DNA of 64,000 bases from Bacillus sp. CGMCC 1.16541 (lineage in GTDB: Bacteria; Bacillota; Bacilli; Bacillales; Bacillaceae_H). This document shows, in pieces, positions 34,125-42,781 of the stretch; the first letter of the stretch is position 1; each line of letters begins with the position of its first letter. Made by a program: the position numbers and the translations under genes. The stretch lies in contig NZ_QFRU01000012.1 of assembly GCF_003184905.1 (NCBI RefSeq), positions 42,918 through 106,917 of the forward strand, given 5' to 3'. Under the pieces are notes generated by a model, which ran no database searches, was not told where the DNA came from, and saw only the letters and a list, made by a program, of their open reading frames with translations.

Positions 34125-35891
34125 ATGTATCAACTATATAATCCAGCACAACATGTAAAAACACCGGTTTTGTTCTTTACAGGTAAAGGTGGTGTAGGAA
34201 AAACCTCCGTAGCATGTGCAACGGCGGTATCCCTTGCAGATCAAGGGAAAAAGGTACTCCTGGTCAGTACCGATCCAGCATCAAATTTACAGGATGTCTT
34301 TGGGGTTGGACTATCCAGCAATCCGATTGAAATTCCCGAAGTGGAAAACTTATTTGCTAGCAACATTGACCCAGAAGAAGCTGCAAGAGCCTATCGTGAG
34401 AAAACGGTTGGACCGTATCGGGGTAAACTTCCGGAATCCGTGTTGAACCAAATGGAAGAACAACTTTCTGGTGCTTGTACGGTAGAAATTGCGGCGTTTG
34501 ATGAATTCTCCCATTTATTAGCTGATGAATCGATCTTAAATCAATTTGATCATGTGTTGTTTGACACAGCCCCAACTGGTCATACATTAAGACTCTTGTC
34601 GCTCCCAACTGCCTGGAGTGGATTTTTGGAAGAAAGTACACATGGTGCATCTTGTTTGGGACCCCTTTCAGGTCTTGGAGATAAGAAGGATATGTACGGA
34701 AAAGCAGTTCAGGCTCTCTCTGATTCCGAAAAAACAACGCTTATGTTAGTTGCAAGACCAGAAGAATCAACACTCATTGAGGCAAATCGGGCATCTTTAG
34801 AATTGAGAGAAGTAGGAATACAAAATCAAATGCTGATCATTAATGGACTCCTTCAGTCACATGATTCAGATGATGAAGTCGCGACTGCATTTTATGAAAG
34901 TCAACAAGATGCGTTAAGTCAAATACCAAAAGAGTTAAAGCCAATAAACACATTATCACTACCATATGTCCCTTATTCTCTTACAGGTATTGATAGCCTA
35001 CGCCAACTGGTTAGCGATAATCCATTTGTTGACAAAGGAAATAACAATGAAGATATTGAATTGAATCAATTAGCCCAGTTACGTGACGTTATCGATGATT
35101 TCTCGGATAGAAATACACGAGTAATTTTTACAATGGGTAAGGGCGGTGTTGGAAAAACATCCGTTGCCTCTGCTATTGCAGTCGGACTTTCGGAAAAGGG
35201 ACACAAGGTTCATCTAACGACAACCGATCCAGCATCTCATCTCGATTACATGTTTAAAAATAGTGATGTAGACGAAAATTTATCAATCAGCAGTATTGAC
35301 CCGGAAATTGAAGTTGAAAATTACAAAAAAGAAGTCATTTCAGCAGCAGGGGAATTAGGCGAAGGAGAATTAGCATATTTAAAAGAAGACCTGGAATCAC
35401 CATGCACTGAAGAAATTGCAGTATTCCGTGCCTTTGCAGATGTAGTGGCAAGGTCAGAAGACGAAATAATTGTCATTGATACAGCGCCAACAGGTCATAC
35501 GTTGCTATTACTCGATTCATCAGAAGCTTATCATAAAGAGATGAGTCGCTCTACAGGAAGTACGCCAGAAAGCGTGAAAGCACTGTTACCTCGTCTTCGT
35601 AATCCAGAAGAAACCGAAGTGGTAATTGTAACGTTAGCAGAAGCTACGCCTGTATTTGAATCAACCCGTTTACAAGAAGATCTTAGACGTGCTCAAATCA
35701 ATCCGAAATGGTGGATCATTAATCGAAGTTTGTCTGCAGCAGGAACAGAAGACAAAGTCTTAAAGGCAAGGGCTTCAAGCGAAAAACAATGGATTAGCGA
35801 AGTAGAAAATGAATTGGCTGAACGATGTGCACTTATTCCATGGACAAAGGAAGCTAACCTAAACAATGACAGTAAGATTACTCAATCATAA
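34125..35891 (+). CDS. arsA: ArsA arsenite-stimulated ATPase
   Basis: A 588-aa ATPase of two homologous halves, each with a GKGGVGKTS P-loop (near residues 20-28 and 338-346) and a DTAPTGHT signature (near 147 and 450). Metal-site cysteines correspond to those of E. coli ArsA: C118 (LSGACTVEIAAF), C177 (GASCLGP) and one near 427 (ESPCTEEIAVF). It couples ATP hydrolysis to arsenite extrusion through ArsB. Complete length. Start ATG with AGGAGGAA, 16 bp after arsD. Confidence 0.96.
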   Translation: MYQLYNPAQHVKTPVLFFTGKGGVGKTSVACATAVSLADQGKKVLLVSTDPASNLQDVFGVGLSSNPIEIPEVENLFASNIDPEEAARAYREKTVGPYRGKLPESVLNQMEEQLSGACTVEIAAFDEFSHLLADESILNQFDHVLFDTAPTGHTLRLLSLPTAWSGFLEESTHGASCLGPLSGLGDKKDMYGKAVQALSDSEKTTLMLVARPEESTLIEANRASLELREVGIQNQMLIINGLLQSHDSDDEVATAFYESQQDALSQIPKELKPINTLSLPYVPYSLTGIDSLRQLVSDNPFVDKGNNNEDIELNQLAQLRDVIDDFSDRNTRVIFTMGKGGVGKTSVASAIAVGLSEKGHKVHLTTTDPASHLDYMFKNSDVDENLSISSIDPEIEVENYKKEVISAAGELGEGELAYLKEDLESPCTEEIAVFRAFADVVARSEDEIIVIDTAPTGHTLLLLDSSEAYHKEMSRSTGSTPESVKALLPRLRNPEETEVVIVTLAEATPVFESTRLQEDLRRAQINPKWWIINRSLSAAGTEDKVLKARASSEKQWISEVENELAERCALIPWTKEANLNNDSKITQS

Positions 35892-35923
35892 GTTTTCACT
35901 AAATTAATCGGGAGGAATTTAAA

Positions 35924-36205
35924 ATGAATATAACTGAAAAGGCAAAACAAAATTTACAAACGATTTTGACAGAAAAAGGTGGAGAAGGGATTCGCTTTTA
36001 CTCCATGGGTGCAGGTTGTTGTGGGCCGCAGCTAGGAATATCCTTTGATGCACCGGAAGAGAATGACATCATTGAAGAAATCAATGGAATAAAAGTAGCT
36101 ATTGATAAAGATGTAAAGGATACACTAGAAGGATTAACACTAGACAATGATGAAACTCCAAATGGCTCACAATTTGTTCTATTAGGAATGGATCAGTGCT
36201 GCTAG
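35924..36205 (+). CDS. HesB/IscA-like small protein with vicinal Cys tail
   Basis: A 93-aa protein resembling HesB/IscA iron-sulfur carriers (ITEKAKQNLQTILTEKGG, then GIRFYSMGAGCCGPQLGISF). The usual C-terminal CxC is replaced by a terminal DQCC, and a CC pair occurs in the middle. Located between arsA and an FAD oxidoreductase, it may bind arsenic or protect iron-sulfur biogenesis from it. Ribosome site GGGAGGAA. Confidence 0.75.
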   Translation: MNITEKAKQNLQTILTEKGGEGIRFYSMGAGCCGPQLGISFDAPEENDIIEEINGIKVAIDKDVKDTLEGLTLDNDETPNGSQFVLLGMDQCC

Positions 36206-36273
36206 TAGAATGATACAACTACAATAAAAATTAAACATACTATCAACTGGATACTTGTGGAGGAAATTTTAAC

Positions 36274-37914
36274 ATGAAAATAATAATCATTGGCTCAGTT
36301 GCAGCTGGTACTTCTGTTGCTGCGAAAGCTCGCAGAAACGATGAAAATGCGGAGATAACTTTATATAATGCAGACTACGATATCTCATACTCGATATGCG
36401 GAATCCCTTATTTCTTAGGTGGGGAAGTTGATGAGTTAGAATCATTGACACCTAGAAGTGCTACTTGGTTCAAAAAGCGTTACAACGTCGATATTTTTAC
36501 TCGCCATGAGGTAACAACGATTGATCCGGAAAGTAAAAAAGTAACGGTTAAAAACCTAGATACCAATGAAACCATGGAAGAAAGTTATGATACGTTAGTA
36601 TTTGCAACAGGTGCAACACCAATAACGCCAAACATTGCTGGCGCAGATAAAGAACATGTATTTCAGGTACGTACCATCCAAAATACAGCTAGTATCGATT
36701 CCTATATGAGAGCGAATAACCCAAAAAAGGTTACCATAATAGGTGCCGGGTTTATTGGACTTGAAGTTGCTGAGCAACTGAAGCATAAAGGATTGGAAGT
36801 AACCATAATCCAAAGAAGTGACCAAATCATGCCACACTTGGATAAGGATATGGCAAGAAGTGTTGAAGAACATGTAAGAAGTAATGGTGTGAATCTGCTG
36901 CTAAATGAGGAAGCCAGTACAATTACAGAAAGTGTTGTAGAAACAAAATCAGGGAAAGCCATTGAATCGGATATCGTCATCTTAGCAACTGGCGTACGTC
37001 CAAATACAAAATTGGCGCAAGAAATTGGTGTTGAATTAGGGGCATCAGGTGCTGTAAAAGTCAACACCAAAATGCAAACGAATCTTCCTGATGTGTATGC
37101 AGTAGGCGACGTTGCGGAAAGCTTCTCCGTCATTACTGGAGAAGCAATTTACCGTCCATTGGGTTCTACTGCAAACAAAATGGGTCGTATTGCCGGAGAT
37201 GTAATCACTGGTGGAGATTTGGAGCACCGGGGAATCCTGGGTACTGGAATCTTGAGAGTGTTTGACCTTGCTGTTGGTTATACTGGGTTAAGTGAAAAAG
37301 AAGCACTTCAGGAAGGTTTTAACATTGAAGTTCTCCACAATATTAAACCATCGAGGGCAGATTATCTTGGAGGAAAAGAAATCGTTATTAAGGCAATTGC
37401 AGACAGAAAAACAAGTCGAGTTCTTGGTGTTCAAATAGTGGGTGCAGATGGTGTTGATAAGCGAATTGATGTATTTGTAACAGCTATATCATTTGGAGCT
37501 AAGGCTGGAGATCTGTTCCATTTAGATTTAGCCTATGCACCACCATTCAGTACAACAAAAGATCCAGTTATGTATACAGGAATGGCTTTGCAGAATGCAA
37601 TTGATAAGAAAAACAAGTTAATTACACCACAAGAATTAACAGACCGGATTGAAAGTGGTGAACAATTACAAATTATTGATACGAGAGCTACCAAGCAATT
37701 TGAAGTTTCTAACGTAAATGGAGCAATTAATATCCCTCTGGCCAACTTACGCTCCGAAGCTAAAAACTTAAATCGTGACATCCCAACTGTTACTTACTGT
37801 AACAGTGGAGTAACCGGTAATGCAGCTCAGAATGTATTAAGGAATATGGGATTTAAAGAGGTATTTAATCTTTCTGGTGGGAACAAGAATTACCAAAGCT
37901 TTAGTAAACAGTAG
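36274..37914 (+). CDS. CoA-disulfide-reductase-like flavoenzyme with rhodanese domain
   Basis: A 546-aa protein. It has an FAD-binding GSVAAGTSVAAKARR start, a Cys in YSICGIPYF (about 44) equivalent to the redox Cys of CoA-disulfide reductase/NADH oxidase, an NADH-binding GAGFIGLEVAEQL (about 153-165), a dimerisation domain, and a C-terminal rhodanese domain (about 450-546) with active-site Cys in TYCNSG. Such fusions handle low-molecular-weight persulfides or disulfides. In this operon it probably restores thiol balance during arsenate reduction. It is followed by a terminator hairpin. Confidence 0.85.
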   Translation: MKIIIIGSVAAGTSVAAKARRNDENAEITLYNADYDISYSICGIPYFLGGEVDELESLTPRSATWFKKRYNVDIFTRHEVTTIDPESKKVTVKNLDTNETMEESYDTLVFATGATPITPNIAGADKEHVFQVRTIQNTASIDSYMRANNPKKVTIIGAGFIGLEVAEQLKHKGLEVTIIQRSDQIMPHLDKDMARSVEEHVRSNGVNLLLNEEASTITESVVETKSGKAIESDIVILATGVRPNTKLAQEIGVELGASGAVKVNTKMQTNLPDVYAVGDVAESFSVITGEAIYRPLGSTANKMGRIAGDVITGGDLEHRGILGTGILRVFDLAVGYTGLSEKEALQEGFNIEVLHNIKPSRADYLGGKEIVIKAIADRKTSRVLGVQIVGADGVDKRIDVFVTAISFGAKAGDLFHLDLAYAPPFSTTKDPVMYTGMALQNAIDKKNKLITPQELTDRIESGEQLQIIDTRATKQFEVSNVNGAINIPLANLRSEAKNLNRDIPTVTYCNSGVTGNAAQNVLRNMGFKEVFNLSGGNKNYQSFSKQ

Positions 37915-37929
37915 TTAATTAATGAAAGA

Positions 37930-37955
37930 AAGGGCTATTCAAATGAATAGCCCTT
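37930..37955. terminator. Palindromic terminator after the ars operon (copy 1)
   Basis: AAGGGCTATTCA-AA-TGAATAGCCCTT, a 12-bp-arm palindrome. An identical 26-bp copy lies at 38125-38150. Confidence 0.65.
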
Positions 37956-38009
37956 CAGCTTGTAGAAAAACCCCCTAATTTTAAAAGTATGATTTTGAAA
38001 AAGGAGGTT

Positions 38010-38124
38010 TTTGATGTTTTAATTGATTCCGATCGCAACATAAGGTTCTTAAGACATTATCGAACTACTATATGTTGTAAAGTGAAATTGTGAAAAAAGC
38101 TGCCGAGACTTTCTCGACAGCCTG
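38010..38124 (+). pseudogene. Possible insertion-sequence remnant between duplicated hairpins
   Basis: An open stretch (about 38018-38093) reads as a short protein tail ending TICCKVKL, followed by an inverted repeat CTGCCGAGA...TCTCGACAG of the kind found at ends of IS1182-like elements. It is flanked by two identical 26-bp hairpins. There is no start codon or full transposase. Assignment is tentative. Confidence 0.25.
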
Positions 38125-38150
38125 AAGGGCTATTCAAATGAATAGCCCTT
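38125..38150. terminator. Palindromic terminator (copy 2)
   Basis: Identical 26-bp palindrome to 37930-37955, here followed by TTTTTAGTT, so it can stop plus-strand transcription. It may also serve the convergent minus-strand genes. Confidence 0.65.
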
Positions 38151-38178
38151 TTTAGTTATTGTTTTGTAAGAAGGTAAC

Positions 38179-38391
38179 TTATAAATGTTTTATTTCTTTT
38201 TGTAATTCTTCATATGCCAGAAGAAATTCCTGATAACTTGTGGTTCCTAATTTTTTTGGATTGTTGCTAAATATTCGTTGAAACGTAATGTCTTTCGCTT
38301 TTTCTACAGAGCATTCCATGGCATTCATTATTAGATTCATATAGGACCTAAAATACTCTTTTTTTAGGACTCCACCACGATTAATGACCAT
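38179..38391 (-). CDS. Small hypothetical protein after the flavoprotein gene
   Basis: A 70-aa soluble, helical protein (MVINRGGVLKKEYFRSYMNL...) 15 bp downstream of the flavoprotein gene on the same strand. An AAGAGGT ribosome site precedes ATG 38391. It has one cysteine and a Lys-rich end. Probably the last gene of the second arsR operon. Function unknown. Confidence 0.5.
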   Translation of the reverse strand: MVINRGGVLKKEYFRSYMNLIMNAMECSVEKAKDITFQRIFSNNPKKLGTTSYQEFLLAYEELQKEIKHL

Positions 38392-38406
38392 TTACAACCT
38401 CTTCTT

Positions 38407-39705
38407 TCAATTTCTAGTTGTTGTGCAACAGCTACTTCCAGTATTTACTCCTTTTATTTCCAACGGTATTGATATGGGGGATACTTTACAAACCCCTGTT
38501 TCAGGTAGATTCAGTTTTACTTTTCTAGCTTCCTCCAAGTCCCCTGCAAGGTATGCAGCGATTGAACGAACCTGTTCATAACCTGTTGCCATTAAAAATG
38601 TCGGAGCACGGCCGTAACTTTTTACCCCGGCTATATAGAATCCATACTCTGGCTGACGTAACTCCTTTTCACCATGTGGACGTACTGTTCCACAGCTATG
38701 AAGATTAGGGTCAATAAGAGGAGCAAGTTCGCGTGTGCTTTCCACTGCAGGGTCTATATCTAATCTTATCTCGTTCAAAAAGGAAAAGTCAGGTCTGGCT
38801 CCGGTATTTACTACAATTTCATCTACCTCACTTAAAATTTCCCCGTTTGTACCTTTTATTTCAAAATGTCCATTTTTCTCTGTAATTTCTTCTACATAAA
38901 ATCCAGTGAGAACTTTGGCAAGACCATTATCAACAAGCTGGTGTGCTTGGGTACCGAGTTCACCTCTTGCTTGCAGTTCATCATTCGCTTCTCCTCCAAA
39001 AGCTTCTTCTACGTGTTGCTTACGAATGATCCAGGAAATCTTTGTGTTTGGAAATTTGTTTTTTAATTCTGCTAGGTCAATTAATGTATTTAAAGCAGAA
39101 TGCCCACTCCCTATTACTGCCACGTGCTTGTTTTTAAAAATTGCTTGTTCTTCAAGTAAATTTGGGATATGGGTATGCAATCTGTTTTTTAGTGCTTCAT
39201 TACTCCATACACCATCTGCAAAAGGAGGGTTAGGGTGATTCCAAGTTCCAGTGGCATCAATAACTGCTTTTGCTTCTATTTTTTTAATGCTTCCATTAAG
39301 GTTTACATAAAGAGTGAAAGGTTGTTGTTTACGAGAATTAGATTTCATTTTATCTGTGTTCTTTTTGGTTATATTCATAACTTCAGCATTATAAAGGATT
39401 CTTTCCTTTAGTTCTGGATGATTTGATAAAGGTTCTAAGTATTCATCCACCAGTTCCTTACCAGTTGGTAATTTATCAGCTTTAGGTTCAACCCAATCCG
39501 TTTTTTGTAATAACTTTTTGGCAGCTTCATTTATGTTGAATTCCCATGGGGAAAATAACTGGACGTGTCCCCAAACAAGAATGTTATCTGCCACTTTAGA
39601 ACCTTTTTCCAAAACAAGAAATCCTTGATCATATTCAATTAAATGGGCAGCTGCGGCAAGACCTACCGGACCTGCGCCAATGATTACTATAGGTGATTCC
39701 GACAT
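38407..39705 (-). CDS. ArsO-like flavin-dependent oxidoreductase
   Basis: A 432-aa protein of the flavin-containing monooxygenase-like class: FAD motif GAGPVGLAAAAHL (residues about 10-22), a second nucleotide-binding GSGHSALNTLIDL (about 196-208) and an ATG-type motif (NTGARPD). The C-terminus has a vicinal pair (GSSCCTTTRN). Similar proteins, called ArsO or simply ars-associated flavoproteins, occur next to arsR in Gram-positive arsenic clusters; their reaction is not established. It follows an arsR gene by 28 bp and is probably repressed by it. Confidence 0.8.
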   Translation of the reverse strand: MSESPIVIIGAGPVGLAAAAHLIEYDQGFLVLEKGSKVADNILVWGHVQLFSPWEFNINEAAKKLLQKTDWVEPKADKLPTGKELVDEYLEPLSNHPELKERILYNAEVMNITKKNTDKMKSNSRKQQPFTLYVNLNGSIKKIEAKAVIDATGTWNHPNPPFADGVWSNEALKNRLHTHIPNLLEEQAIFKNKHVAVIGSGHSALNTLIDLAELKNKFPNTKISWIIRKQHVEEAFGGEANDELQARGELGTQAHQLVDNGLAKVLTGFYVEEITEKNGHFEIKGTNGEILSEVDEIVVNTGARPDFSFLNEIRLDIDPAVESTRELAPLIDPNLHSCGTVRPHGEKELRQPEYGFYIAGVKSYGRAPTFLMATGYEQVRSIAAYLAGDLEEARKVKLNLPETGVCKVSPISIPLEIKGVNTGSSCCTTTRN

Positions 39706-39733
39706 ATATACATCTCCTTTTCATTAATTCAAT

Positions 39734-40048
39734 TTAGTTTTTACGGAACAAGCAACAAAGTTCTTCTGATAGAACATTATTTATTTCTTTATGATTTAAG
39801 GAGTAATAGCTCCAAGTACCTTTTTTATTCTGAATAATTAAGTTTGCTTGCAATAATATTTTTAAATGATAAGAGAGTTTTGATTGCGGCAGGTCCATTT
39901 CTTCCATTAAATCGCAAACGCAAATCGAATCTTCAGGTGTATTTGCCAATAAATATAGGATGTGCAGCCTCTTTCCATCAGCAAGTGCTTTAAATGTTTT
40001 TTCATAATGTTTGAATGTACTTTGTAAATCAACTGTTACAGGAAGCAT
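39734..40048 (-). CDS. arsR: Second ArsR-family repressor
   Basis: A 104-aa winged-helix repressor with the metal motif SICVCDLMEEMDLPQSKLSY (the CVCDL arsenite site plus recognition helix). It also has a C-terminal CC (EELCCLFRKN). It controls itself and the flavoprotein downstream, most likely through the large inverted repeat at 40068-40114 just upstream. It differs clearly from the ArsR at 31345, so the transposon carries two independent arsenic switches. Confidence 0.9.
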   Translation of the reverse strand: MLPVTVDLQSTFKHYEKTFKALADGKRLHILYLLANTPEDSICVCDLMEEMDLPQSKLSYHLKILLQANLIIQNKKGTWSYYSLNHKEINNVLSEELCCLFRKN

Positions 40049-40067
40049 AAATACCCTCCATTCGTTT

Positions 40068-40114
40068 AATCAAAAATATTTGATGAACATATCATACATC
40101 AAATATTTTTGATT
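40068..40114 (-). promoter_or_regulatory. Large perfect inverted repeat, probable operator of the second ArsR
   Basis: AATCAAAAATATTTGATG (40068-40085) is an exact inverted copy of 40097-40114, separated by 11 bp. Each arm also contains a smaller dyad (ATCAAA..TTTGAT). It lies 20 bp upstream of the arsR start, where an ArsR-family dimer pair would bind. Confidence 0.75.
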
Positions 40115-40378
40115 AACAAGTTATAAATCAATTTTTTTTGATTAATAATGTATTATAGTTATTAATTGTAAAAGTATCTTAAGTTACATTTCTTTACGAA
40201 TATAATCATGCATTATGGATTGTATTGTGAAGTTTTTCACTTAATTTAATTGGTGCTATAACAATAAGGAAATCGTCGATTTGATAGCCTATTTTGTGCT
40301 AACTGGCAGAAGAGTTGAAGAAGAAATATCTAAATTTCACAGTTCTAATGAAGAAAATGTAAAAAATATGTTCAAATT

Positions 40379-40408
40379 AAAAATGGTAGCTATTCAGCTA
40401 CCATTTTT
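40379..40408. terminator. Terminator after the Cys-rich/MerT-like gene pair
   Basis: AAAAATGGTAGC pairs with GCTACCATTTTT around a 6-nt loop; it works on the minus strand for the gene ending at 40423. The stretch 40120-40378 upstream holds nothing else recognised. Confidence 0.75.
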
Positions 40409-40422
40409 AAAACTGTGATTTT

Positions 40423-40752
40423 TTATAATTGGAATTCTTCTTTCAAGAGGTTCTTAACATCTTCGTTTCCAGTCAATTCCACTCTTATAGATTCTGAATC
40501 CCCACTTACATTTAGTGAAAATTTTATGAATGGACAACATCTATTTTCCAAAGTAATCCATTCGGCTATTTTCAGTAATAACGGTTGATCATTTGGGAAA
40601 ACAAAAGTGTAACCATTGATAATTCCCTTGACTGACAGCGTTTCAGTCAATTCCTTTCGAAGTACCTCATAACGTCTTCTTTTTTCTGAATTGAAGGCAC
40701 TAATATTACAAGCAACATTTGAGGAGCTTGTACAACAATTACATTGATCCAT
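40423..40752 (-). CDS. Cysteine-rich protein paired with a MerT-like transporter
   Basis: A 109-aa soluble protein with an N-terminal CNCC cluster (MDQCNCCTSSSNVAC) and a second pair in ENRCCPFIKFSL (about residue 76). The pattern ENRCCPF is one I associate with small proteins of Gram-positive mercury loci, not a named family. The cysteines suggest Hg(II) or As(III) binding in the cytoplasm. It lies 24 bp downstream of the MerT-like gene and shares its MerR-type promoter. Confidence 0.7.
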   Translation of the reverse strand: MDQCNCCTSSSNVACNISAFNSEKRRRYEVLRKELTETLSVKGIINGYTFVFPNDQPLLLKIAEWITLENRCCPFIKFSLNVSGDSESIRVELTGNEDVKNLLKEEFQL

Positions 40753-40776
40753 AACAGAAAACCTCCTTTATGATAG

Positions 40777-41022
40777 TTAACTATGTTTACACGAACTAGA
40801 GGAACAATTGCAACCTGCACTTGCATTACATGTACGGTTCTTTTTCACTGTTTTTAAAATGAGAAAAACAGATAATGCCAAAGCAATCAGCAAAATTCCC
40901 CATTGCCAATAACCAAAACTTACTCCAACGATACCCGCAAGTCCTGTAATACCAATAACGGGTAATGCACAACATAGCGCACATAAACCAACTATTCCAA
41001 TTCCAGCAAATAACTTTTTCAA
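40777..41022 (-). CDS. MerT/MerF-like metal uptake membrane protein
   Basis: An 81-aa protein with two membrane helices (about residues 3-30 and 37-56). The first contains a vicinal CC (GLCALCCALPVIG), the Hg-binding hallmark of MerT/MerF/MerC transporters. The tail is rich in Cys (TCNASAGCNCSSSSCKHS). It probably imports Hg(II) for reduction by MerA or handles a related soft metal. It is controlled by a MerR-type operator and transcribed divergently from a MerR-family gene. Confidence 0.78.
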   Translation of the reverse strand: MKKLFAGIGIVGLCALCCALPVIGITGLAGIVGVSFGYWQWGILLIALALSVFLILKTVKKNRTCNASAGCNCSSSSCKHS

Positions 41023-41048
41023 ATAACCATCTCCTAATGTATAGTTAA

Positions 41049-41079
41049 AGTATAATAGTTAAAGTAAACTTTAAGTCAA
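41049..41079 (-). promoter_or_regulatory. MerR-type promoter with 19-bp spacer
   Basis: Read on the minus strand, TTGACT (41079-41074) and TATACT (41054-41049) are separated by 19 bp, the overlong spacing that MerR-family activators correct. The spacer holds the dyad TTAAAGT-TT-ACTTTAA. It drives the MerT-like and Cys-rich genes; the divergent MerR-family gene begins 13 bp to the right. Confidence 0.82.
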
Positions 41080-41091
41080 GAGGTGATAATT

Positions 41092-41493
41092 ATGGATTCG
41101 CTCCTTTCTATTGGTGAGTTAGCAAAAAAGACAGATGTTAATCCTTCAGCTATTCGTTATTACGAGTCAATTGGAATAATGCCCACTCCTAAAAAAGTAA
41201 GTGGACAAAGACGCTATACAACTGAAGGTATCGACCGATTAAAATTTATAAAAACGGCTCAATTAGCAGGTTTTAGTATTCAAGAAATTGGCGTTCTTTT
41301 AGAGGGTTTTGATAATCAGGTGTCTCCATCTGAAAGGTGGAGAAAAATGGCGACTATCAAGTGTTCTGAATTAGAGGAACAAAAGAAGCATATTGACGCA
41401 ATGCTGGATGTATTAAAGAACGGATTGAAGTGTGAATGTCTTACTTGGTCAGAGTGTTTAACAAAGGTTAATTCAGATGGCACTTGTTGTTAA
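41092..41493 (+). CDS. MerR-family metal-responsive activator
   Basis: A 133-aa protein (ATG 41092 after AGAGGTGAT). The MerR helix-turn-helix (LLSIGELAKKTDVNPSAIRY YES-type, residues 4-40) is followed by a dimerisation helix. The C-terminal metal region has KCECLTWSECLTK and ends in GTCC, so it differs from classical Hg-MerR. It is divergent from the MerT-like gene and very likely activates it via the 19-bp-spacer promoter. The ligand could be mercury, arsenic or another soft metal. Confidence 0.85.
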   Translation: MDSLLSIGELAKKTDVNPSAIRYYESIGIMPTPKKVSGQRRYTTEGIDRLKFIKTAQLAGFSIQEIGVLLEGFDNQVSPSERWRKMATIKCSELEEQKKHIDAMLDVLKNGLKCECLTWSECLTKVNSDGTCC

Positions 41494-41598
41494 ACCTTAA
41501 TAGAAGAAAGAATGTATTTTGGCAAAGCTAAAGGATTACTTAATTGAGGAACAAATTGACCTTGAAAGAGGTATTATTAATGAGGGATGATTTTAAAT

Positions 41599-42570
41599 AT
41601 GATTACTAGGGAGAAGTTAGAAAATCAACAAATTTGGATATATGGTATTTCTCTTATATTCGGAGGAGTATTAGGTATCTCGAACGAGGATTTAGGAACA
41701 AGCTTGGATTGGACTATTTCGCCATTCATAGCCATTCTCATGTATGGAATGTTTGCGCAAATACCATTCTTAAAGCTACGTGAGGCAATTTCAAATATCA
41801 GATTTATGGTGGCATTACTAATTGGAAATTTTATAGCTGTTCCCATAATTGTATGGATCTTAATAACAATATTTCCTCAATCTCCACCAATTTTATTAGG
41901 AGTTTGCTTGGTTTTACTTACCCCATGTATTGACTACGTAATAGTCTTTACTCAACTAGGGAAGGGAAACGAGAAATTAATGTTGGCTTCCACACCTATT
42001 TTGTTTGTAGTACAAATGGTATTGCTTCCATTGTATCTATGGCTATTTATAGGTGAAGAGATGGTAGGAGTTGTACAAATAGGTCCATTCATAGAAGCTT
42101 TTCTATTACTAATAGTTGTACCTCTAATATTAGCCGTTATTACTCAATTATGGGCTAAAAAGAGAGCGCTTGGCGAGAAGGCATTAGAACTTACAGCATG
42201 GTTACCCGTCCCATTTATGGCTTTAGTATTAATTGTGGTAGTGGCTTCGAAAATTGGTAAGATATACAGTGATTTCGAGATAATTATGCGTGTAATTCCG
42301 ATATATATTTTGTTTTTAATCATTACACCACTTGTATCTCGTTTTATTGCATATGTTTTCAATTTAGATAAGGGTGCAGGAAGAGCATTAATCTTTAGTA
42401 CTGGAACAAGGAACTCCCTTGTAGTTCTTCCTTTAGCATTAGCTTTACCCGATTCTTGGGCAACGTTAGCTGCAGCCGTAATTGTTACACAGACCATTGT
42501 GGAGTTGATAGGAGAATTATTCTATATCAAGGCTATACCTAAATTAATACTGAAAGATCATACTGATTAA
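41599..42570 (+). CDS. ACR3/BASS-type arsenite permease-like protein
   Basis: A 323-aa protein with about ten membrane helices. The motif LLTPCIDYVIVFTQLGKGN contains the conserved Cys and the PC...FT pattern of ACR3 arsenite exporters in the bile-acid/arsenite symporter superfamily. The position beside metal regulators supports arsenite efflux. The frame also has an ATG at 41587 that lies over the GAGGGATG ribosome site, so 41599 is preferred. It would be a second arsenite pump in the same transposon, independent of ArsAB. Confidence 0.82.
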   Translation: MITREKLENQQIWIYGISLIFGGVLGISNEDLGTSLDWTISPFIAILMYGMFAQIPFLKLREAISNIRFMVALLIGNFIAVPIIVWILITIFPQSPPILLGVCLVLLTPCIDYVIVFTQLGKGNEKLMLASTPILFVVQMVLLPLYLWLFIGEEMVGVVQIGPFIEAFLLLIVVPLILAVITQLWAKKRALGEKALELTAWLPVPFMALVLIVVVASKIGKIYSDFEIIMRVIPIYILFLIITPLVSRFIAYVFNLDKGAGRALIFSTGTRNSLVVLPLALALPDSWATLAAAVIVTQTIVELIGELFYIKAIPKLILKDHTD

Positions 42571-42730
42571 AGTGGGACCTTAAGTAATAACTAACGTTTT
42601 ATTGAAGTTTTAAAATAAAATTAATTAATGATATTCCACTAATTGATGCGATTGTTAAATTAGGAAAGTCGCTTATTGCCTTATAGGGGCAGAACATGAA
42701 CATTTGAAGAAGAGGAATTTAATATTATAC

Positions 42731-42762
42731 TTGACCGTGTACTAAGGTACACGGTTTATTAT
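42731..42762 (+). promoter_or_regulatory. mer operator/promoter
   Basis: TTGACC (42731-42736) overlaps the perfect dyad ACCGTGTAC-TAAG-GTACACGGT (42734-42755) and is followed by a TATTAT box (42757). The dyad inside an overlong spacer is the MerR-operator arrangement of Bacillus mer operons. It controls merR-merA. Confidence 0.85.
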
Positions 42763-42781
42763 GTTTATAGGGGTGAATAAT

